Source: Oleiharenicola sp.
GTDB lineage: Bacteria; Verrucomicrobiota; Verrucomicrobiia; Opitutales; Opitutaceae
Direction: 5' to 3'
DNA length: 64,000 bases
NCBI GenBank assembly: GCA_025363455.1
Contig: JANYDW010000002.1
Location: 24,647-88,646, forward strand
Shown here: positions 8,435 through 17,943 of the stretch, piece by piece
Layout: the number at the start of each line of letters is the position of its first letter
Position numbering within the stretch: the first letter of the stretch is position 1
Made by a program: the position numbers and the translations under genes
The notes under the pieces: model-generated
The model's input: only the letters and a program-made list of their open reading frames with translations
The model's database searches: none
What the model was told of the DNA's origin: nothing

Positions 8435-9252
8435 CCAGTCGCACGACCGGCCGCGTCGTCCAGCGGGATCTCGGCAATCAAGCGGCCGGGCTGGAAGCGG
8501 TCGCCGTCGCGAACGATCCGGCGCACCTGGACGCGATCGTCGAGCACGTCCACGAGGTTGCCACCGAGGGGACGGAAGAATGATCCGGTGTTGATGACCA
8601 CGGGACCGGTGCCGCGGCGCCACACACCTGGGAAATGCACATGACCCATCACGACCACCCGGGCGTTCGGCCGCTGGGCCACCGCCAACCGGTCCGCGAG
8701 TCCGGGCAGATCGCGCCAGCAACGCAGCATTGCCCACGGCTGTCGTGGAGGAAAAAAGGTGTGCCAGGCCCAGACCAAGTGCGCCCACCAGTTGCGGGTC
8801 GTCCGGTCCGGCAGGTCCGTTTCCTCCCGCGCGACTTCCCGCGCGATGCGAAAACGGACCGCCAGCTGCGCAAAATCCGCCGTCGGGTCCGCTGCGCGCT
8901 TCGCCGCGACCAGCCGCCGGATTTCCGGCACATGCCTGGACCAGGGCGTGAGGTCGTCAAAGCACACATCGCCGTGCGTCACCCACACCCGCCCGCCGGC
9001 GGCCAACAACTCGTGGGTGTCACTGATGGCGGGATCATGGTTGCCGGTGATGAACACCACGTCGGGCACTCGCTCCCGGAAAAAGGCCTTCAGCTCGGCC
9101 AGTTGGGCGGGCGTCGCCCCGCGGCGCATTTCACAAGTGTCCCCATTGAGCACCAGTGTCCGCACGCCGGCCAGCAGCGGCTCAAGCTGACCCAAGGCGC
9201 GCACCTGCGTCCGCGCATCGTAAAGGTGCAAATCGGACAAAATGCGAATCAT
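8431..9252 (-). CDS. Calcineurin-like metallophosphoesterase (LpxH/YfcE-type)
   Basis: This 273-residue enzyme has the complete dimetal phosphoesterase signature: Asp7 and His9 (SDLHL), Asp38 (LNGDTC), Asn-His of GNHDP at 70-74, THGD at 92-95 and MGHVHFPG near residue 208. It hydrolyses a phosphomonoester or phosphodiester at a two-metal centre. Its architecture resembles UDP-2,3-diacylglucosamine hydrolase-like proteins, but the exact substrate is uncertain. The ATG at 9252 places the first metal ligand at residue 7, as is normal; an upstream TTG at 9264 would add four residues. The stop codon lies in the inverted repeat shared with the convergent HD gene. Confidence 0.85.
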   Translation of the reverse strand: MIRILSDLHLYDARTQVRALGQLEPLLAGVRTLVLNGDTCEMRRGATPAQLAELKAFFRERVPDVVFITGNHDPAISDTHELLAAGGRVWVTHGDVCFDDLTPWSRHVPEIRRLVAAKRAADPTADFAQLAVRFRIAREVAREETDLPDRTTRNWWAHLVWAWHTFFPPRQPWAMLRCWRDLPGLADRLAVAQRPNARVVVMGHVHFPGVWRRGTGPVVINTGSFFRPLGGNLVDVLDDRVQVRRIVRDGDRFQPGRLIAEIPLDDAAGRATG

Positions 9253-9305
9253 GCAGCGAAGCAATCACTCCATTCGAACGCTGCAACACCTGGCCCGAAC
9301 CCGCC

Positions 9306-9731
9306 TCACCCGAGCGAGGCCGCGAGCGTGATCTTGGCGTTGAGCAACCGCGAGATCGGGCAGCCGGCTTTCGCCTTCGTGGCAATCTCGTCAAACTTTG
9401 CCGCGGCGAGGCCGGGGACCTTCGCCGTCAGCACCAGGTGCGAGGCTGTCACGGTCCAGCCGGCGGGCGGGACCTGGTCGAGGCTGACCTCGGCGGTGAC
9501 ATCAATCCGCTCGGGCGTGAAGCCGCCCTCGCCCAGCATGGCGGAGAACGCCATGGCAAAGCAGCCCGCGTGCGCCGCGGCGATAAGTTCCTCCGGGTTG
9601 GTGCCGGCGCCCGACTCGAAGCGGGAACCGAAGGAATATTCTGTGTTGTTGAGTGCGCCACCGGGAGCGGTGAGCGCGCCTTTGCCGGCCTTGAGCGAAC
9701 CTTGCCAGACCGCGGATGCAGTGCGTTTCAT
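9306..9731 (-). CDS. OsmC/Ohr family peroxidase
   Basis: The 141-residue protein matches OsmC, a thiol peroxidase that reduces organic hydroperoxides in the cytoplasm. The peroxidatic Cys lies in AAAHAGCFAMAFS and the resolving Cys in KAGCPISRLLNAK. The N-terminal segment MKRTASAVWQGSLKAGKG and the FESGAGTNPEELIAAAHA motif are typical of OsmC rather than Ohr. The ATG at 9731 gives the family length; a longer frame from 9815 has no similarity upstream. No Shine-Dalgarno precedes the start. Confidence 0.9.
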   Translation of the reverse strand: MKRTASAVWQGSLKAGKGALTAPGGALNNTEYSFGSRFESGAGTNPEELIAAAHAGCFAMAFSAMLGEGGFTPERIDVTAEVSLDQVPPAGWTVTASHLVLTAKVPGLAAAKFDEIATKAKAGCPISRLLNAKITLAASLG

Positions 9732-9852
9732 GGAAATGGGAGGAGGAGGTTGAGGCGGCCGGCCACCGTTGGGTCGCCAGCCGATGCACCCTAGCCCGAT
9801 TGGCTCCCGCCGCAACCTCGGTCACGGTCCGAGGCAATCTAAACATCAGCGG

Positions 9853-11364
9853 TCAGGGCTTGGCCGCGGGGGCGGCGGCCGGAGGCGACGTATGACGGAT
9901 GAGCTTGTCCGCCCAGGCGATGAAGTGGCTCATGTTCGAGCGATCCTCGTGACCGCCGTCGTGCTGCCGCCACGCGAGTTCGCCGTCGAGCAGGTCGGTG
10001 TTGACGGGCGGCATCTTCGCCACGTGGTAATCGTTTTTGTCGCCGAGGTCGCGGACGCCGAGGAGATGGAAGACCGGCCCCGCCGCCACCGTGGCCATGT
10101 AGCTGCCCTGCTGGTCGAGCCAGTTGGCGTCACCCTTCTCCGGGATGCCGTAGCTGATGAACGTCGGTCGCGGCGCGCACAGCGCGATCAGCTGGTGCGC
10201 ATCGACCGGGATGTCATGGGCATCCTTGCTACCGAATGTGGCCTCGGACGCGCCATACTTGATGAAGTTGCCGGCCATCCAATGGTATTGGCCGGAACCG
10301 GTGAGATTCTCGACGGACTCGCCGAAGTTACGGCGGTGGGGCTTGGCCCCGCCTTCGCCCGAGGAGCCCACCAACACCATCGCGAAACGGGGTTCGAACG
10401 CCATCGTCACAAGCGCGGCCTTGCCGTAGCGCGACACGCCCTCGATGCCGACGTGCTTCGCGTCGACCGCCGGCAGCGTCTCGAGATAGTCGAGCCCGCG
10501 GGCCGCGCCCCAGGCCCAGGCGCGCAACGCGCCCCACTGCTCCGGGGTCCGCCGCTTGCCCTGGTTGGTGAGACCAATGATGCCCTCGGTGAGGCCGGCG
10601 CCATTGTCGGCCTGGATGCTGGACGTGGCGATGGAGACGTAACCCCATCCATCGGCGATGAGCTGGTTGGTCGATGGCGGGGCGGGCGGCTCCACGAACC
10701 CGGGAAATTTCCACACCGGCTCATCGGGCATGTTGCCCGAGCCGAACATCATCAGCACCGGCACGGGACCCTTCGCCTGGGCCGGTACGACCACCGCCAG
10801 CTTGATGTCCACCTTGATGGCAGGCGCGGCGGAATTGTCCACGTGACCGATCACGCGCCGGGCCACGACTGGGTGCCCGCCGACCGTGGTATTGACGATC
10901 TCGGTGACTTCCCACGTGACCTTCGGCACGTGGGCTGGAATGCGGCCGACGACTTCGCGCTCAAAATCTTCGGCAATCTCGGGCCGGCGCTGCTTCCACC
11001 AGCCTTCCGCAGTGGTGACCTTGGTGCCATTCTTCAAAGTGAGGACATCCGGCCAGTCCGGGAAGGGATTGGCCTTGGCTTGATCGTAGTTGGCGGCGTT
11101 GGGATCGCCCTCCTTAGGGTTGCCGTTGCGACCCGGTCGAATCTTCGTGATGCCAAGCTGCTTCATCATGTCCTCATGATCCTCGCGGCCGAGATTGTTA
11201 AGCCGCGTCCGTTCCTCCGGGCTGACCTGAAACGGATTGACCGGGGCGGTGGTCGGTTTGGACACGGCGGCCGGAGCCGGAGCGACCGCGCTTTGGGCTC
11301 CGAGCGGCGCGATGGCGAGGAGGGTCAGGGATGAGAGAGCGAGAAAGCGGACTGAGTTTGACAT
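9853..11364 (-). CDS. Secreted glucuronoyl esterase-like protein (CE15)
   Basis: This 503-residue protein has a signal peptide (residues 1-24, ending LGAQS) and a Pro/Ala-rich linker. An alpha/beta-hydrolase domain follows, with the CE15 nucleophile motif GVSRYGK around Ser311 and the histidine motif HDGGHED near the C-terminus. CE15 enzymes cleave ester bonds between lignin alcohols and 4-O-methyl-glucuronic acid side chains of xylan. Bacterial members were characterised in Opitutus and Solibacter (established knowledge). The acidic residue of fungal CE15 (ESGAGG) is SSGEGG here, as in a bacterial subgroup where another acid serves. It stands alone and diverges from the luciferase-like gene. 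Confidence 0.82.
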   Translation of the reverse strand: MSNSVRFLALSSLTLLAIAPLGAQSAVAPAPAAVSKPTTAPVNPFQVSPEERTRLNNLGREDHEDMMKQLGITKIRPGRNGNPKEGDPNAANYDQAKANPFPDWPDVLTLKNGTKVTTAEGWWKQRRPEIAEDFEREVVGRIPAHVPKVTWEVTEIVNTTVGGHPVVARRVIGHVDNSAAPAIKVDIKLAVVVPAQAKGPVPVLMMFGSGNMPDEPVWKFPGFVEPPAPPSTNQLIADGWGYVSIATSSIQADNGAGLTEGIIGLTNQGKRRTPEQWGALRAWAWGAARGLDYLETLPAVDAKHVGIEGVSRYGKAALVTMAFEPRFAMVLVGSSGEGGAKPHRRNFGESVENLTGSGQYHWMAGNFIKYGASEATFGSKDAHDIPVDAHQLIALCAPRPTFISYGIPEKGDANWLDQQGSYMATVAAGPVFHLLGVRDLGDKNDYHVAKMPPVNTDLLDGELAWRQHDGGHEDRSNMSHFIAWADKLIRHTSPPAAAPAAKP

Positions 11365-11551
11365 GAGGAATGAGGGGTAAGGGAAATTCATTGCGCTGAA
11401 ACGGAGCAGGGCCGCGCGGCGCCAGCCCTTCACCCTAGTCCAAGCGTAGGATTCGTCCAGAGTCCCCGGCCGCGGTGCTGTCCTAACATTGTTACTGCCC
11501 CCGCCCACCTGCCTCCACTGGCAAATCCCATGGTTCTGGCCAAGGTGCCTC

Positions 11552-12556
11552 ATGGTTCCGTTTTCCGTCCTCGACCTGTCCAATATCATCCAAGGTGGCA
11601 CGGTGGCCGAGGCCTTGCAGCGCTCGCGCGAACTGGCCCGGCACGCCGAGACGCTGGGCTACCGCCGCTTCTGGCTGGCGGAGCACCACAACATGACGGG
11701 CATCGCCAGTGCCGCGACCTCACTGGTGATTGCCCACGTTGCCGCCGGCACCTCCACGATCCGCGTGGGTTCGGGCGGCATCATGCTGCCGAACCACTCA
11801 CCGCTGGTGATCGCCGAGCAATTCGGCACCTTGGCCGCGCTTTTCCCGGGACGCATTGACCTCGGTCTGGGCCGTGCGCCCGGCACCGACCAACCCACCG
11901 CCCGGGCCTTGCGCCGCGGCGCCGGCGACACCTCCGACCGTTTTCCGCAGGACGTGATCGAACTGCAGTCCTACTTCCAGCCCGCCGTGCCTGGTCAGGT
12001 CGTGCAGGCCGTACCCGGTGCCGGGTGCGATGTGCCCATCTGGCTGCTCGGCTCGAGTCTGTTCGGCGCCCAACTCGCCGCGACGCTCGGCCTGCCCTAC
12101 GCTTTTGCCTCCCACTTCGCCCCTGACCACCTCGAACAAGCCCTCGCGATCTACCGCCACCATTTCCAGCCCTCGGCCGTGCTGGCCAAGCCCTATGCCA
12201 TGGCTGCGATTGGCGTTGTCGCGGCCGAGACGGACGCCGCGGCCGCACGTCTGGCCACGTCGCTCCAGCAAAGCTTTGTTCTGCTCCGGCGCGGCACACC
12301 GGGTCCGCTGCCCCCGCCGGTGGAAAGCATGGACGGCCGCTGGACTCCGTTGGAAAAGGCCGGCGTCGAACACGCATTCAGCGAAGCCGTGGTCGGCTCA
12401 CCCGCCACCGTACGGCGCGGCCTTGAGGCGTTTCTCCGGCGGACCCAGGTGAACGAACTCATGGTGACGGCGGCGATTCATGATCAAGCCGCCCGCCTGC
12501 GCTCGTTCGAAATTGTCGCCCAAATCCGCAATCAATTGAGCTCCGTGCCGGGCTAA
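11552..12556 (+). CDS. LLM-class flavin-dependent monooxygenase (MsnO8-like)
   Basis: This 334-residue protein has the bacterial luciferase-like TIM barrel. It opens with [10 protein letters not shown] and contains [10 protein letters not shown] near residue 42, [20 protein letters not shown] and [14 protein letters not shown], hallmarks of the MsnO8 subgroup of flavin-dependent oxidoreductases. These use FMNH2 or F420 to oxidise small molecules; the substrate is unknown. The ATG at 11552 places the conserved strand at the N-terminus. The TAA overlaps the stop of the convergent membrane-protein gene by three bases. Confidence 0.88.
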   Translation: MVPFSVLDLSNIIQGGTVAEALQRSRELARHAETLGYRRFWLAEHHNMTGIASAATSLVIAHVAAGTSTIRVGSGGIMLPNHSPLVIAEQFGTLAALFPGRIDLGLGRAPGTDQPTARALRRGAGDTSDRFPQDVIELQSYFQPAVPGQVVQAVPGAGCDVPIWLLGSSLFGAQLAATLGLPYAFASHFAPDHLEQALAIYRHHFQPSAVLAKPYAMAAIGVVAAETDAAAARLATSLQQSFVLLRRGTPGPLPPPVESMDGRWTPLEKAGVEHAFSEAVVGSPATVRRGLEAFLRRTQVNELMVTAAIHDQAARLRSFEIVAQIRNQLSSVPG

Positions 12557-12906
12557 CCAGACGCGCTGGTCGCGGCATGAATCAGCCGCCGACCCGCCAC
12601 GAAGCGGTAACCGCCGGTGGCAACAAGCGTGAGCGTCACCACTGTGCCGGCCAGGTTCCGGCCGTGCCAACGATCCCCCAGCCAGTCGACAAAATCAGCG
12701 GAGAGCAAATTGGCCTTGCCCCCCATGACCTGCATCTGGCGCGCATAGCGGCGTTGGCCAAGTGGATCCGTCCGCCAAGGATCTTCCGGTGATTCGGACG
12801 GCGCCAAGGCATAGATGATCACCGCGCCCCCGAGCCCGAGCAGAAGTAGCGCGACGGAAACATGATTGATTTTTTTCTGACTCAACACGCGACAACCCTG
12901 CCCCAC
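12553..12906 (-). CDS. Small two-helix membrane protein of unknown function
   Basis: The 117-residue product has one hydrophobic helix near residues 15-34 ([17 protein letters not shown]). A polar middle section rich in Arg, Gln and Asp follows, then a second helix near 85-103 ([21 protein letters not shown]). No family was recognised. The start is uncertain: an internal GTG at 12888 would remove six residues. Its stop overlaps that of the luciferase-like gene. Confidence 0.55.
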   Translation of the reverse strand: MGQGCRVLSQKKINHVSVALLLLGLGGAVIIYALAPSESPEDPWRTDPLGQRRYARQMQVMGGKANLLSADFVDWLGDRWHGRNLAGTVVTLTLVATGGYRFVAGRRLIHAATSASG

Positions 12907-13000
12907 TGCTCCAAAGCCTCAATTGTTTTTGTTGGCCTGGTGGCGTGCCGAATGCCAGCAATCATGCCCGCTGTGGCTGGCGGGGCGCGTCCAGGGCGGT

Positions 13001-13411
13001 TTACCCTCCATCGAAATCTACTTCTCCGCCAGCGGCGAGGGCCTGTCTCGCCAGAACGTCGGCCAGGCGCAGCGCGGGGAGATAAACCGCGCCGAAATCT
13101 TCCAGCCTGAACCGCATTTCGATGATCGCCCTGGCCTCATGCACGTAGGCGAGCACGGCGTGCAGCTCAATGATCTCGTCCTGGAGGAAATGCTCTTCGA
13201 TCACGGACTGATTGAGCCCGATCGCTTGAAGGATTGCCAGTGGCCGTTTCTGCTTCGGATCGGGCCCGAGCAGCACCACCTCACCGCGAAGACCCGTGCT
13301 GGCTATGCGACCGGCAAATGTCCCGACTTGGTGATAGGCATACGCGAGGTGGGCGATCCGGGCCGCCTGGAGCAGTTCCTTGTGATGGTTGAGTAGATCG
13401 TCGAATTTCAT
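13001..13411 (-). CDS. Hypothetical soluble protein
   Basis: This 136-residue protein starts MKFDDLLNHHKELLQAARIAHLAYAY and is mostly alpha-helical with alternating Leu/Ile/Ala. It is rich in His and Glu in its middle (EEHFLQDEIIELHAVLAYVHEAR) and ends in an acidic tail. No signal peptide or membrane helix is present and I do not recognise the family. The helical pattern with spaced His/Glu could bind metal, which is only a guess. The ATG at 13411 is preferred over one three codons upstream. Confidence 0.5.
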   Translation of the reverse strand: MKFDDLLNHHKELLQAARIAHLAYAYHQVGTFAGRIASTGLRGEVVLLGPDPKQKRPLAILQAIGLNQSVIEEHFLQDEIIELHAVLAYVHEARAIIEMRFRLEDFGAVYLPALRLADVLARQALAAGGEVDFDGG

Positions 13412-13681
13412 AGGCGGCAATGGTTCATGCTGAGTCCCTATGAATCAGACAGGGCCGCCCGGGCCCGGTGCGTGCCGTACAAACCTACCTTTGTCCAATG
13501 ACGTCAGGATGAATCTCACGATACAATACCCTAGGGAGAGTGGGATTGAGCGGGCCAACCGTCCGGCAATCGGACTGAGGCCTGAGCGCGTCGCCCTGCC
13601 CGTCCACTTCTCCGGGCGGCGTAAGAATAGGTATTGACCCCATCCAAAGGTGGGCGGGATCAGCTACTCTACTTTTCCCCC

Positions 13682-14455
13682 ATGCCCGGAACCAAGCTTA
13701 CGTATCATTTTGAAGAAGCCCAAACCCGCCAAGAGCTTGAGGCCAAGGTCGGGGATCTGGCCAAGAACGGCTGGAAACCAGCCGGCGAAGTGCGCCAGGT
13801 AGAGGTGAAGTTTCCCAGCGGTCGTCGCGAATGGCGGTTTTCCCAAGCTTGCGTCCGCCCGCTTCTCCATCCCGTGTGCGAGCGGGTCTTGACCGCCCTC
13901 CCCGGGCGTTTCCAGGTGCTGGGCACGGCGCTCAAACCGTGCGAGCATCTCGTGCACTTCTACGATGACGAAAACCTCTTTCTGCATTCTCTCGAGGCCT
14001 TCATCCTGCAGGGTTTGATGGCGGGAGAGGCCGTGTTGGTGATAGCCCGGCCGGAACATCGGGCCGCCCTGCAGTTCCGGCTGGCGGCCCATGACCTTGA
14101 CCTCGCGGCGCTGGAGGCCGACCGGCAATTGGTTCTACTGGATGCCCACGCCACCCTGGCCTCCTTGCTCCTCGATGGTCGGCCCAGCGAAATCCTCTTT
14201 GAGAAAATCCTGGGCGGCTTGATCGCCCGGCTGCGCGTCAGGCATCGTATGGTACGCGCGTTTGGCGAGATGGTGGGGATCCTCTGGCAGGAGGGCAATC
14301 GCACCGCCACCCTCCGGCTCGAGGAACTCTGGCACCAGTATTGCCAGCGAGAAGGCCTCGTCCTGTATTGCGCCTATCCCCGCGACGCCTTTGCCACCGC
14401 AGCAGAGTCGCTCCAGCAGATTTGCGCGGCTCATTCGCAGGTGATTGAAGCCTGA
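13682..14455 (+). CDS. DUF1737-MEDS domain fusion protein
   Basis: The 257-residue protein has two parts. Residues 1-60 resemble DUF1737 (ELEAKVGDLAKNGWKPAGEV, then WRFSQACVRP). Residues about 85-255 match the MEDS sensory domain first described in DcmR of methylotrophs: HLVHFYDDENLFLHSLEAFI, AGEAVLVIARPEHRAAL, a DAHATL segment and the closing VLYCAYPRDAF. MEDS domains are thought to sense small ligands and usually regulate a DNA-binding or kinase partner; no output domain is attached here. The ATG at 13682 is preferred to a TTG at 13634. It stands alone between unrelated genes. Confidence 0.75.
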   Translation: MPGTKLTYHFEEAQTRQELEAKVGDLAKNGWKPAGEVRQVEVKFPSGRREWRFSQACVRPLLHPVCERVLTALPGRFQVLGTALKPCEHLVHFYDDENLFLHSLEAFILQGLMAGEAVLVIARPEHRAALQFRLAAHDLDLAALEADRQLVLLDAHATLASLLLDGRPSEILFEKILGGLIARLRVRHRMVRAFGEMVGILWQEGNRTATLRLEELWHQYCQREGLVLYCAYPRDAFATAAESLQQICAAHSQVIEA

Positions 14456-14564
14456 CCGGGCCAGCTCGGGCCGACGTGCCCCCAGGCGGCTCCCCCCGAC
14501 GCTTGATCCATCCATCCGTGCGATCACGGGATTTTTTCTTCCGCTAGTGGCGGTGCACACTCCC

Positions 14565-14611
14565 TGATTTTTTGTGTCCTGGGATATTTGCCGTGTTCCA
14601 CAAAAAATCAC
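14565..14611. repeat. A/T-rich hairpin upstream of a small secreted protein gene
   Basis: TGATTTTTTGTG at 14565-14576 is the exact inverted complement of CACAAAAAATCA at 14600-14611. Flanking GGCGGTGC words (14550 and 14625) are direct rather than inverted. The CACAAAAAA arms resemble those of the palindrome at 36493-36564, so it may be a degenerate member of that family or a terminator for the MEDS gene. Confidence 0.5.
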
Positions 14612-14664
14612 AAAAAGGAGATGGCGGTGCGCAACCTGCCCTATCGGCGGTCGTCAGAACTCCC

Positions 14665-15162
14665 ATGAACTCGAAATCCATCCTCCTCGTTGTCTTGGTC
14701 GCTGCCAGCGTTGTGCCCGCCGCCCGGGCCGGTGTTGCCGTGGACATCACGGCCAATATCCGCCTGGGGCGCGCATTGCCGCCGCCTCCGCCTGAGGTGG
14801 TCGTGGTCGAGCGCATCGGCCCTCCGGGTCCACCACCTTGGGTACGAACCCATTGGTACCATCGTAGCTACGCTTATTATTACTATCCGGGAGCTGATGT
14901 CTATTACCGCCCCGCCGACCACGTCTGGTTCTACCTCGACGGCGGCGCATGGCGGTTCGGCGCGCGCCTGCCCGACCATATCCGCCTGGATTTCGGCCGT
15001 GCCGTGTCGCTCACGCTCGAGTCCGACCGGCCTTATCTCTTTCACGAGCGGGTTGTAGCATATTACCCGCCGAACTATTTTAGCCGGGTCAAGTTCCGGA
15101 GTGAGCGCGATGAATATCGCGAACACAATGAACGCGACCGGGACCACGACAGACGCAGATAG
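14665..15162 (+). CDS. Small secreted Tyr/Arg-rich protein of unknown function
   Basis: The 165-residue product has a signal peptide (residues 1-23, ending PAARA). A proline stretch (ALPPPPPEVVVVERIGPPGP) follows, then a tyrosine-rich core (HRSYAYYYYPGADVYY, WFYLDGGAWRF) and a strongly charged Arg/Asp/Glu/His tail (REHNERDRDHDRRR). The aromatic YY...W..GG.W pattern is common in small periplasmic or surface proteins of unknown role. A GGAG lies about 45 bp upstream, too far to be used, so the start rests on the signal peptide. Confidence 0.65.
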   Translation: MNSKSILLVVLVAASVVPAARAGVAVDITANIRLGRALPPPPPEVVVVERIGPPGPPPWVRTHWYHRSYAYYYYPGADVYYRPADHVWFYLDGGAWRFGARLPDHIRLDFGRAVSLTLESDRPYLFHERVVAYYPPNYFSRVKFRSERDEYREHNERDRDHDRRR

Positions 15163-15498
15163 CCCTTGGGACAACGTTCTGCCCGGGCCCAATTCAACGG
15201 CAATGCGGTCAGAGCAATTTGATTTTTAGGCACGAGGTCGCCACCGCCTGACGCGGCCACCGGGCCGTCTTTGCCTGCACCCCGGACCTTCGTTCTGCAG
15301 ACAAGAAGTAGACCGGCGCACGGGAAGCGAACCATGCTCAACCGTTGACTGAGGTGACTCTGTTCACACATCAGAATAATACTCTAAGCTAACGATCAAC
15401 TGGACCATCGGCCCAGTTACAACACCCCAAACCCACCCCGCCGGCCACGGACTTCGTCCCATGGCGTTGCCTGTTGGCCCAGACCTAAACCCACCCCT
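15163..15498. other. Intergenic region upstream of the TonB receptor
   Basis: These 336 bases contain no supportable gene. The 3' half is relatively A/T-rich (TTGACT at 15345, AATAAT near 15375) and probably holds the receptor promoter, but no -35/-10 pair with good spacing could be chosen. Confidence 0.4.
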
Positions 15499-17781
15499 AT
15501 GAATCCTGTCCGGAAAAATATCGCTGCCCTGGCCTTGCTGGCTAGCGCTTGGCCGCTGGCGGCCCAGACCGCCCCGGCGGCCGCCCCTGCCCCCGCCAAG
15601 GAAGAAGTCGTCCAGCTCTCGCCCTACCTCGTAAGATCAGGCGACTCCTCCGTCGGACGCTACACCTCGCTGGAGTCCACCTCCGCTGGACGCGTCCGCA
15701 TCAATCTCATGGACTCCTCGCAAAGCGTGTCCGTGATCACCAGTGAGTTGATCCAGGATGTCGCGGCCGGTCGTCTGATGGACGCCGTCAAATATATCGC
15801 CGGCGTCAGCGAGTCCACGCTGCCCAACGCCAACGAGCGCACGAACGTGCGCGGTTTCCAGGCCGACGGTCACGCGGTGGATGGTTTCACCTACGGCGGT
15901 TTCATGAATCTTGATCCGGCGATTGTGGACCGCATCGAGGTGGTGAAGGGACCGAACTCGATCCTGGCTCCGCAACCGACCTCCCCCGGCGGCACGGTCA
16001 ACAATGCGACCAAGAAGCCGCAATTCCGGGATTTTGGCTCGATCAATCTCCAAGTCGGCCAGTTCGACGCCAACTCGGCCTATGTCGACATCAACCGCAT
16101 GGTCGACAGCAAGCTGGCCTTCCGCTTTGTCGGCTCGGTCCGGCACTGGGACAACTGGTGGGAGAATTCCTATGTCCATTCGTCCACCTTGATGCCGGGC
16201 TTCACTTACAAGTTCTCCGACACAGCCCAGATCACGGGCCAGTATATCCACACCAACTGGTCTTCGACGCTCTACCTTGGCCTGCCCGTGGACCCGACCT
16301 CCGGCACCACCACCAAGGCGCACTTCCTCACCGGAGTCCCGCTCGACCGTGGCGTCTTCGCCGATGACATCTACCGGCATGACCAGCAGGATGACTTCAA
16401 GGTGGAACTCACAGCTGAGTTGTGGGGTGGCATCCAGATGCGCCTCGCGGCCCTCTATCACAAGGCTTCGCAGGTCGCGCCGCAGCTCAACACCGGCAAC
16501 AGCACCGGCGGCACGGGCGGCAATCGCGACCCGCTGACCGGCATCTGGAATTACGGCCTGCAGTATGGATCCACGGCGCCCTATGCGTCGTCCCCGATCG
16601 CCACGCTGCCCACGAGCATCTTCTCCCGCTCGGGCACGATTCCGCGCGATGATCCGCGCACGCTCTACATCCAGAACGATTATGCGTACATCGTCGAAAA
16701 CTCGTCGCTGAAGTCCACCACGCTGGTAGGCTTCGCCTATTCGGGCCAACGGAACTATGGCAACGCGGCCTACAATATTTCGGCCCCGAACTTCGACATC
16801 ACCAACTACGCTCCGGTCCACTGGACCTATGGCACGCTGAACTTCTATAATCAGAACAGCAACCGGTTCCTGCAGGGGTATGCGTCCGAGAACCTGGCGC
16901 TCTTCGAGAACCGCCTGATCCTGAATGTGGCCGAATCGAAGCAATACTACCGCCAGCGCACGCACAATATGGTCTCCGGGGTCGTCCGCACCGGCTCTCC
17001 CGACACCTCGCTGCCTTCCTATGGCATCGTGATCAAGCCCCTCAAGGACATGGTCTCGATCTATTACGCTTATTCCGAGCAGTCCTCGGCGAACACCCCG
17101 TCGACCACCGGCGCCTTCGTGCCGGCGCTGACGAGTTCGAAACAGAAGGAGTATGGCGCGCGCTTCAAGGTGCTGGATGACAAGGTGTATTTCACCGTCT
17201 CGCACTTCGACATCCAGCAGGACAACTTCTCGGTGCCCAACCCGGCCAATCTCACCACCCCACCGCCGAGCCCGCTGCTGCCCGCGCTTTTCTCCGACCG
17301 CAAGGCCAAGGGCTGGGAGTACGAGCTGCGCGCCAATCCCACCAAGAACATCTCCATCATCGGCAATTACACCTCCTTCAAGAACCGCGACCCCAACAAC
17401 GTCGAGTTCCGCGGCACGGCCGAGAAGTCCGGTGCTGTGCTCGTGAGCTACGCCTTCGACAAGGAAAGCACCCCGGCGCTCGATGGCTTCCGGGCTGCGG
17501 TCGGCGTGGATTTCATCGGCAACCGTCCGGGTGACGCGGCCTCCGGCCTCACCGCCGCCAGCACCTCCACCACTGTCATCCCCAACCTGCCCACCTTCTA
17601 TCTGGGTGCCCGCACGCTGGTGAACCTCACCCTGGCCTACAACTCCGGGCATAACTGGAGTGTCCAGATGAACGTGGATAACGTGTTCAACAAGGAATAC
17701 CTCATGGCGAGCATCAACCGCTCGCTGGTCTACGTCGGCACGCCCACCAACGTCCGCGTGTCGTTTAACCGAAAGTTCTAA
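15499..17781 (+). CDS. TonB-dependent outer-membrane receptor
   Basis: This 760-residue protein has a signal peptide (residues 1-22, ending PLAAQ) and a short linker with the EEVVQLSPYLV segment typical of Opitutaceae receptors, probably serving as TonB box. The plug domain runs from about residue 65 to 180 (QSVSVITSELIQD, ERTNVRGFQADG, RIEVVKGPNSIL). The 22-strand barrel ends in NVRVSFNRKF, with the terminal Phe expected of outer-membrane proteins. It imports a ligand using TonB energy. The plug sequence is closer to siderophore-type receptors than to SusC, and no SusD partner is adjacent. A strong terminator follows, so it is transcribed alone. Confidence 0.92.
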   Translation: MNPVRKNIAALALLASAWPLAAQTAPAAAPAPAKEEVVQLSPYLVRSGDSSVGRYTSLESTSAGRVRINLMDSSQSVSVITSELIQDVAAGRLMDAVKYIAGVSESTLPNANERTNVRGFQADGHAVDGFTYGGFMNLDPAIVDRIEVVKGPNSILAPQPTSPGGTVNNATKKPQFRDFGSINLQVGQFDANSAYVDINRMVDSKLAFRFVGSVRHWDNWWENSYVHSSTLMPGFTYKFSDTAQITGQYIHTNWSSTLYLGLPVDPTSGTTTKAHFLTGVPLDRGVFADDIYRHDQQDDFKVELTAELWGGIQMRLAALYHKASQVAPQLNTGNSTGGTGGNRDPLTGIWNYGLQYGSTAPYASSPIATLPTSIFSRSGTIPRDDPRTLYIQNDYAYIVENSSLKSTTLVGFAYSGQRNYGNAAYNISAPNFDITNYAPVHWTYGTLNFYNQNSNRFLQGYASENLALFENRLILNVAESKQYYRQRTHNMVSGVVRTGSPDTSLPSYGIVIKPLKDMVSIYYAYSEQSSANTPSTTGAFVPALTSSKQKEYGARFKVLDDKVYFTVSHFDIQQDNFSVPNPANLTTPPPSPLLPALFSDRKAKGWEYELRANPTKNISIIGNYTSFKNRDPNNVEFRGTAEKSGAVLVSYAFDKESTPALDGFRAAVGVDFIGNRPGDAASGLTAASTSTTVIPNLPTFYLGARTLVNLTLAYNSGHNWSVQMNVDNVFNKEYLMASINRSLVYVGTPTNVRVSFNRKF

Positions 17782-17808
17782 GCGGATTCCTCCGTTGTCG
17801 CAATTTTC

Positions 17809-17840
17809 CTGGCGGCCCCGCAAGGGCCGCCAGTTTTTTT
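17809..17840 (+). terminator. Rho-independent terminator of the TonB receptor gene
   Basis: The nine-base arm CTGGCGGCC (17809-17817) pairs with GGCCGCCAG (17825-17833) and is followed directly by seven T residues. It lies 28 bp after the receptor stop codon. Confidence 0.92.
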
Positions 17841-17943
17841 GCCCGGTTTCGTTTGCCGGTCCCACGAGGAGGAGCCCGTTCACCACTCAGGCATAATTTT
17901 AACGCTTTCGCCCCACCGCGTTTCTGCCAAAGTGCCTTACCCC

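Noticed and set aside
9769..11334. Open frame of 521 codons on the + strand opposite the CE15 gene
   Set aside because: No family motif; composition typical of a GC-rich shadow.
15345..15380. Promoter TTGACT...ATAATA before the TonB receptor
   Set aside because: Spacing of 25 bases is too long for a sigma-70 promoter.
15637..17886. Open frame of 749 codons on the - strand opposite the TonB receptor
   Set aside because: Arg/Val/Asp-rich shadow translation without signal peptide, helices or motifs; the receptor on the + strand is certain.
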